From the NCBI GenBank assembly GCA_905479615.1, contig CAJQNH010000005.1, positions 1 to 11,078 of the forward strand: 11,078 bases of DNA, given 5' to 3'. Each line of letters starts with the position of its first letter. The stretch's first letter is position 1. This DNA comes from an uncultured Eudoraea sp. GTDB taxonomy: Bacteria > Bacteroidota > Bacteroidia > Flavobacteriales > Flavobacteriaceae. The position numbers and the translations under genes are program-made. The notes beneath the pieces are model-generated. The model was not told where the DNA came from and ran no database searches. It saw nothing but the letters and a program-made list of their open reading frames with translations. Positions 7,468 through 11,078 of the stretch are shown here, one piece after another.

Positions 7468-7547
7468 AGTAGGATATGAATACGTAAAAATAGGAAAGTA
7501 AATTGAATAAACTTATTTTTACGCGGTATCGGTTATAAACAAAAAAT
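7468..7547. promoter_or_regulatory. Divergent promoter region between ftsX and leuS
   Basis: This 80-bp AT-rich gap must hold start signals for both the minus-strand ftsX run and leuS. On the minus strand, a TAAGTTTA (complement of 7508-7515) matches the Bacteroidota -7 consensus TAnnTTTG at all but one fixed position. A TTG lies 24 nt upstream of it (complement of 7540-7542), near the upper limit of usual spacing. This would give an ftsX leader of about 35 nt. On the plus strand, TATTTTTA (7514-7521) is an equally close -7-like match but has no good -33 partner. The leuS start is preceded by an A-rich stretch (AAACAAAAAAT) rather than a Shine-Dalgarno sequence, as is common in this phylum. 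The specific boxes are guesses; the presence of two promoters is inferred from gene orientation. Confidence 0.4.
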
Positions 7548-10382
7548 ATGAGCTATAATTTTCGGGAGATTGAAGCTAAATGGCAAAGATATTGGGCGCA
7601 TAAAAGTACATTTAAAGCGATTAATGGCTCAGAGAAGGAGAAGTATTACGTTCTGGATATGTTTCCCTATCCATCTGGGGCCGGTCTTCATGTTGGACAC
7701 CCTTTAGGTTATATAGCCAGTGATATTTATGCCCGTTACAAAAGACATAAAGGATTTAATGTTTTACATCCGATGGGCTATGATTCTTTTGGACTTCCGG
7801 CGGAACAATACGCCATACAAACAGGACAACACCCATCTATTACCACGGAGACCAATATAGCCAGATACAGAGAGCAACTCGATAAACTAGGATTCTCATT
7901 TGACTGGCAGAGGGAAGTTCGTACTTCTGACCCAAATTATTACAAATGGACACAATGGATATTTATTCAACTTTTTAATTCCTGGTACAATAAAAGCAAG
8001 GATAAAGCTGAAGAAATAGAAAAGCTAATAGAAATTTTCAGGAAAGAAGGGAATACCAATATCAACGCATCCTGTGACGAAGATACCCCTTTATTTACCG
8101 CCTCAGAATGGAATGGGCTGAATTCAAAAAAACAGGAAGAATTATTATTAAAGTACAGATTGACTTACTTAGCAGATACGGAGGTTAATTGGTGCCCTGC
8201 CCTTGGAACTGTTCTTGCAAATGATGAGATTGTGAACGGAGTTTCTGAACGTGGAGGACATCCTGTGCTACGAAAAAAAATGACCCAATGGAGCATGCGT
8301 ATTACGGCGTATGCACAACGCCTGCTCGACGATTTACAGAAAGTGGATTGGCCCCAGTCTCTGAAAGACGCCCAGGCAAATTGGATTGGCAGGTCAGTAG
8401 GCGCTTCGGTTACTTTTAATACAATACCTTCAGCTAATAACAATATCTCCCACCCCATTGAGGTATTCACAACCCGGCCCGATACAATTTTCGGGGTTAG
8501 TTTTATGACTCTTGCTCCGGAGCATGAATTGGTATCAAAAATAACCACAGAAGAACAGAAAAAGGAAGTTGAGACCTACGTCCAAATCACTTCAAAACGA
8601 TCAGAACGAGATAGGTTGGCAGATGTAAAAACTATTACAGGTGTATTTACAGGCGCGTTTGCGGAACATCCTTTTTCTAAGGAATCAATACCAATTTGGA
8701 TTGGGGATTATGTTTTAGCCGGCTACGGAACCGGAGCGGTTATGTCTGTACCAAGTGGCGACCAGCGCGATTATGATTTCGCAAGGCATTTTAGTATCCC
8801 TATTCCTAATATTTTTGAAGGTATAGATATATCCGAAGAAGCATTTGCAGATAAGGAATTGACCATAATTGCTAATTCTGAGTTCTTAAATGGATTAAAT
8901 TATAAACAAGCTACCAAAAGAGTAATCTCGGAATTAGAAAATATTGGTCAGGGCAAAGGGAAAATTAACTATCGGCTTAGAGATGCTGTTTTTAGTCGTC
9001 AGCGCTATTGGGGAGAGCCTTTTCCGGTATATTATGTTGAAGGAATGCCTAAGATGATCGATGAGGACTGTCTTCCCTTGAAGTTGCCTGAAGTAGAAAA
9101 GTATTTGCCCACAGATACCGGGGAACCACCCTTGGGGAATGCAACAGAATGGGCCTGGGATATCCAGGAATCTAAGGTTGTAAACAATAGTTTAATTGAC
9201 CATGTAAAGGTTTTCCCTCTAGAGCTCAATACAATGCCTGGTTGGGCAGGTAGCTCGCAATATTTTAACCGATATATGGATCCTCAAAACGATAAGGCAA
9301 TCTTCTCCCAGGATGCTATTAACTACTGGCAGCAGGTTGATCTGTATATTGGAGGTGTTGAACACGCCACCGGCCATTTGTTATACTCCCGTTTTTGGCA
9401 GAAATTTATGTTCGACAAGGAACTGGTTCCACATCAGGAATACGCCAAAAAATTAATTAATCAAGGAATGATTCTGGGTACAAGTGCCTTTGTGTATAGA
9501 GAAGAAGGAACAAATAAATTGATATCCAAAGGATTAATAAAAGAAATAAATGTAAGCCCATTACATGCTGATGTCTCTTTGGTTAATTCTTCGGATGAAT
9601 TGGATATTGAAGCCTTTAAAAAATGGAGGACCGAGTTTAAAGATGCTGATTTTGTTTTGGAAAATGGCAAATACATTGTTGGGCGCGAGGTTGAAAAAAT
9701 GTCTAAATCTAAATACAATGTGGTAAACCCGGATGAAATATGTGAGGAATATGGCGCAGATTCCCTTCGCATGTATGAAATGTTTCTTGGGCCTCTGGAA
9801 CAGGCCAAACCATGGAATACAGCAGGTATCTCAGGAGTATATGCTTTTCTAAAAAAACTATGGCGGCTTTATCATACAGGGCCTGACGGGGGATTTCAGA
9901 TTACGGAGAAGCCACCTTCAAAAGAAGCGCTAAAATCGCTTCATAAAACAATCAAAAAAGTGGAAGAGGATATTGTAAATTTCTCATTCAATACTTCGGT
10001 AGCAACTTTTATGATTTGTGTAAATGAGCTTTCCACCCAAAAATGCACCAGCAGGGATATACTGGAGCCCCTTGCAATTTTGATCTCACCCTACGCACCT
10101 CACATTTCTGAAGAACTTTGGGAGAAGTTAGGACACACAGAATCTGTTTCAACAGAGCCATTTCCAAAATTTGAGGCAGACCACCTCATTGAAAATAGCA
10201 AGGACTATCCAATTTCATTTAATGGAAAAATGCGTTTTACCATAGAACTTCCCTTGGATATGGGAAAAGAAGAAATAGAGTCCGCAGTTATGTCTCATGA
10301 AAAAACTAAGGCACAACTTCAGGGTAGAATCCCTAAAAAAGTGATTGTGGTTCCGGGTAAAATAGTGAATATCGTAGGCTGA
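7548..10382 (+). CDS. leuS: Leucyl-tRNA synthetase (class I)
   Basis: Attaches leucine to tRNA-Leu in the cytoplasm. The 944 residues are complete. The first ATP-binding signature is FPYPSGAGLHVGHPLGY with HVGH at 48-51, and the second is KMSKS at 717-721. The CP1 editing domain is intact, with FTTRPDTIFG (307-316) and GTGAVMSVPSGDQRDYDF (394-411), where Asp405 occupies the place of the aspartate that anchors the mischarged amino group. The GGVEHATGHLLYSRFW region and a C-terminal anticodon-binding part (ILISPYAPHISEELWEKLGH) are also present. It is about 80 residues longer than the E. coli enzyme. Part of the excess is a lysine/glutamate-rich insertion at about 149-195 (KDKAEEIEKLIEIFRKEGNT) before the zinc/CP1 region, which I recall as common in Bacteroidota. 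It appears monocistronic: ftsX is divergent and ald begins 226 bp downstream. Confidence 0.98.
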   Translation: MSYNFREIEAKWQRYWAHKSTFKAINGSEKEKYYVLDMFPYPSGAGLHVGHPLGYIASDIYARYKRHKGFNVLHPMGYDSFGLPAEQYAIQTGQHPSITTETNIARYREQLDKLGFSFDWQREVRTSDPNYYKWTQWIFIQLFNSWYNKSKDKAEEIEKLIEIFRKEGNTNINASCDEDTPLFTASEWNGLNSKKQEELLLKYRLTYLADTEVNWCPALGTVLANDEIVNGVSERGGHPVLRKKMTQWSMRITAYAQRLLDDLQKVDWPQSLKDAQANWIGRSVGASVTFNTIPSANNNISHPIEVFTTRPDTIFGVSFMTLAPEHELVSKITTEEQKKEVETYVQITSKRSERDRLADVKTITGVFTGAFAEHPFSKESIPIWIGDYVLAGYGTGAVMSVPSGDQRDYDFARHFSIPIPNIFEGIDISEEAFADKELTIIANSEFLNGLNYKQATKRVISELENIGQGKGKINYRLRDAVFSRQRYWGEPFPVYYVEGMPKMIDEDCLPLKLPEVEKYLPTDTGEPPLGNATEWAWDIQESKVVNNSLIDHVKVFPLELNTMPGWAGSSQYFNRYMDPQNDKAIFSQDAINYWQQVDLYIGGVEHATGHLLYSRFWQKFMFDKELVPHQEYAKKLINQGMILGTSAFVYREEGTNKLISKGLIKEINVSPLHADVSLVNSSDELDIEAFKKWRTEFKDADFVLENGKYIVGREVEKMSKSKYNVVNPDEICEEYGADSLRMYEMFLGPLEQAKPWNTAGISGVYAFLKKLWRLYHTGPDGGFQITEKPPSKEALKSLHKTIKKVEEDIVNFSFNTSVATFMICVNELSTQKCTSRDILEPLAILISPYAPHISEELWEKLGHTESVSTEPFPKFEADHLIENSKDYPISFNGKMRFTIELPLDMGKEEIESAVMSHEKTKAQLQGRIPKKVIVVPGKIVNIVG

Positions 10383-10440
10383 TGCTTGTCTAAGAAGCAA
10401 TATATTTACAAAAAATTATCACCTACCCCCCTAAAAAATA

Positions 10441-10476
10441 AATTTCTATTTAAAAAAATATTTATATTTAGAAATT
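10441..10476. repeat. AT-only-loop inverted repeat after leuS
   Basis: AATTTCTA (10441-10448) and TAGAAATT (10469-10476) are perfect 8-bp inverted arms around a 20-nt loop made only of A and T. It abuts, and shares one base with, the GC-cored palindrome that follows. It could be part of the leuS transcript end, but no T-run follows and the stem is weak. Confidence 0.4.
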
Positions 10477-10497
10477 ACCCCCATATTTATGGGGGTA
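10476..10497. repeat. Perfect GC-cored palindrome between leuS and ald
   Basis: TACCCCCATA (10476-10485) and TATGGGGGTA (10488-10497) are perfect 10-bp arms separated by TT. As RNA it could fold with a 9-bp stem and a 4-nt loop. The C5/G5 core stands out sharply in DNA that is otherwise almost only A and T. No T-run follows, so it may be a stable 3' end for leuS RNA or a symmetric protein-binding site ahead of ald (112 bp from the ald start). The sequence alone does not decide between these. Confidence 0.6.
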
Positions 10498-10576
10498 TAA
10501 TTCAAAAAAAAATACATTTATATAGCTATTACCCTATATTTTGTCGATTTTATTTCATTATCAGTATTAATTGTTA

Positions 10577-10584
10577 CATTTTTG
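10577..10584 (+). promoter_or_regulatory. Possible -7 box for ald
   Basis: CATTTTTG matches the Bacteroidota -7 consensus TAnnTTTG except at the first base and would give a leader of about 20 nt. No convincing TTG -33 element lies at the expected 17-23 nt upstream (the nearest TTTG ends at 10543), so this is only a weak candidate. Confidence 0.25.
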
Positions 10585-10608
10585 ACATGAACTTAAAAAT
10601 ATAATACT

Positions 10609-11078
10609 ATGATTATAGGTGTACCAAAAGAAATCAAGAACAACGAAAGCAGGGTGGGAATGACACCTGCTGGAGTATTTGAGCTTGTTAAGTATAATCA
10701 CACTGTTTACATTCAGTCCGGTGCAGGTGAAGGAAGCGGGTTTTTTGATGAGGATTATAAAAAAGCGGGTGCACTGATATTAGATACCATTGGGCAGGTT
10801 TATGCACTGTCGGAGATGATTGTTAAAGTAAAGGAACCTATAGAAAAGGAATATAACTTTATACAAAAAGGGCAGGTTATTTTCACCTATTTTCATTTTG
10901 CATCCAGTGAAACTTTGACAAAAGCAATGATAGAACGAAAGGCAGTTTGCATAGCCTATGAAACTGTTGAGGACGAAGATAGAACCCTTCCTTTATTGAC
11001 CCCGATGTCTGAAGTAGCGGGTAGGATGGCTATACAACAAGGAGCGAAATATCTGGAAAAGCCAGTTAAGGGTAGGGG
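10609..11078 (+). CDS. ald: Alanine dehydrogenase, 3' end cut by window edge
   Basis: NAD-dependent enzyme converting L-alanine to pyruvate and ammonia, and the reverse. About 156 residues of an expected 370 or so are visible. The start MIIGVPKEIKNNESRVGMTP is the classic Ald N-terminus, with Arg15 in the substrate site. VKVKEP (72-77) contains Lys75 and FTYFHFAS (92-99) contains His96, the pair corresponding to the catalytic lysine and histidine of the family. AYETVEDEDRTLPLLTPMSE and VAGRMAIQQGAKYLEKP follow, leading to the glycine-rich nucleotide-binding domain beyond the window. The ATG at 10609 is the natural start because the family begins at exactly this residue. The gene has its own upstream region of 226 bp and is probably transcribed independently. 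Related NAD(P) transhydrogenase alpha subunits share this fold, but RTLPLLTPMSEVAG fits Ald better. Confidence 0.95.
   Translation, partial: MIIGVPKEIKNNESRVGMTPAGVFELVKYNHTVYIQSGAGEGSGFFDEDYKKAGALILDTIGQVYALSEMIVKVKEPIEKEYNFIQKGQVIFTYFHFASSETLTKAMIERKAVCIAYETVEDEDRTLPLLTPMSEVAGRMAIQQGAKYLEKPVKGR

Larger units (their letters stand above)
10383..10608. other. AT-rich leuS-ald intergenic region
   Basis: These 226 bp carry no credible gene. The base composition is far more AT-rich than the flanking genes except for short C and G runs. Contents from left to right: a weak hairpin right after leuS (TGCTT at 10383-10387 with AAGCA at 10395-10399); a C-run (TACCCCCC, 10424-10431); an 8-bp inverted repeat and an adjoining perfect palindrome, listed separately; a poly-A run (10504-10512); a second ATTACCC motif (10528-10534); and a possible ald promoter. 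A short frame through this stretch is extremely Ile/Tyr/Phe/Lys-rich, as expected of AT-rich noncoding DNA, and is not called. Confidence 0.7.

Noticed and set aside
10386..10604. 72-residue plus-strand open frame between leuS and ald
   Set aside because: It consists almost only of Ile, Tyr, Phe and Lys codons from AT-rich intergenic DNA and crosses both inverted repeats; there is no family resemblance.
1..11078. CRISPR array, tRNA/rRNA, prophage or defence system
   Set aside because: No regularly spaced direct repeats, no tRNA-like cloverleaf noticed, no integrase, transposase, nuclease or toxin-like genes; every long ORF fits a housekeeping or envelope family.

Overview
The window is low-GC bacterial DNA (roughly 35-40% GC by eye, far lower between genes). 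The gene families and their order point to the Bacteroidota, most likely a member of the Flavobacteriia. Supporting signs are A-rich leaders with little Shine-Dalgarno character, a DUF3098 gene between ftsX and uppP, a short TruB without the usual C-terminal extension, and a LeuRS of 944 residues with a lineage-type insertion. This assignment comes from reading translated proteins and recalling families; no database search was run.

Layout. (1) Bases 1-3526, plus strand, hold a tight operon: a 5'-truncated HlyD-type adaptor, a TolC-type outer-membrane channel and a YitT-family membrane protein. Gaps are 1 and 3 bp. The first two are the periplasmic and outer-membrane parts of a tripartite exporter whose inner-membrane pump probably lies upstream, outside the window. 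(2) Bases 3527-4016 hold an imperfect hairpin and a decayed thioredoxin-fold gene, with its N-terminal and C-terminal remnants in different frames and the redox active site missing. (3) Bases 3999-7467, minus strand, hold an envelope-oriented run read right to left: ftsX, DUF3098, uppP, truB and a gene for a membrane-anchored TonB-C-like protein. DUF3098 and uppP abut with no spacer. (4) Bases 7468-7547 are a short divergent intergenic region. (5) Bases 7548-10382 hold leuS, plus strand. (6) Bases 10383-10608 are a very AT-rich intergenic region with a perfect GC-cored palindrome and repeated ATTACCC-like motifs. (7) From 10609 to the right edge is the 5' part of ald, alanine dehydrogenase.

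Functionally this is mostly core genome: export, septal and peptidoglycan machinery (FtsX, UppP), tRNA pseudouridylation and charging (TruB, LeuRS) and alanine metabolism. I found no phage, IS element, CRISPR array, defence system, tRNA or rRNA. The less ordinary points are the eroded thioredoxin-like gene, the TonB-like protein at the end of the ftsX-uppP-truB run, the in-frame DUF3098/uppP junction, and the structured leuS-ald intergenic region. I do not see a clearly new biological system.
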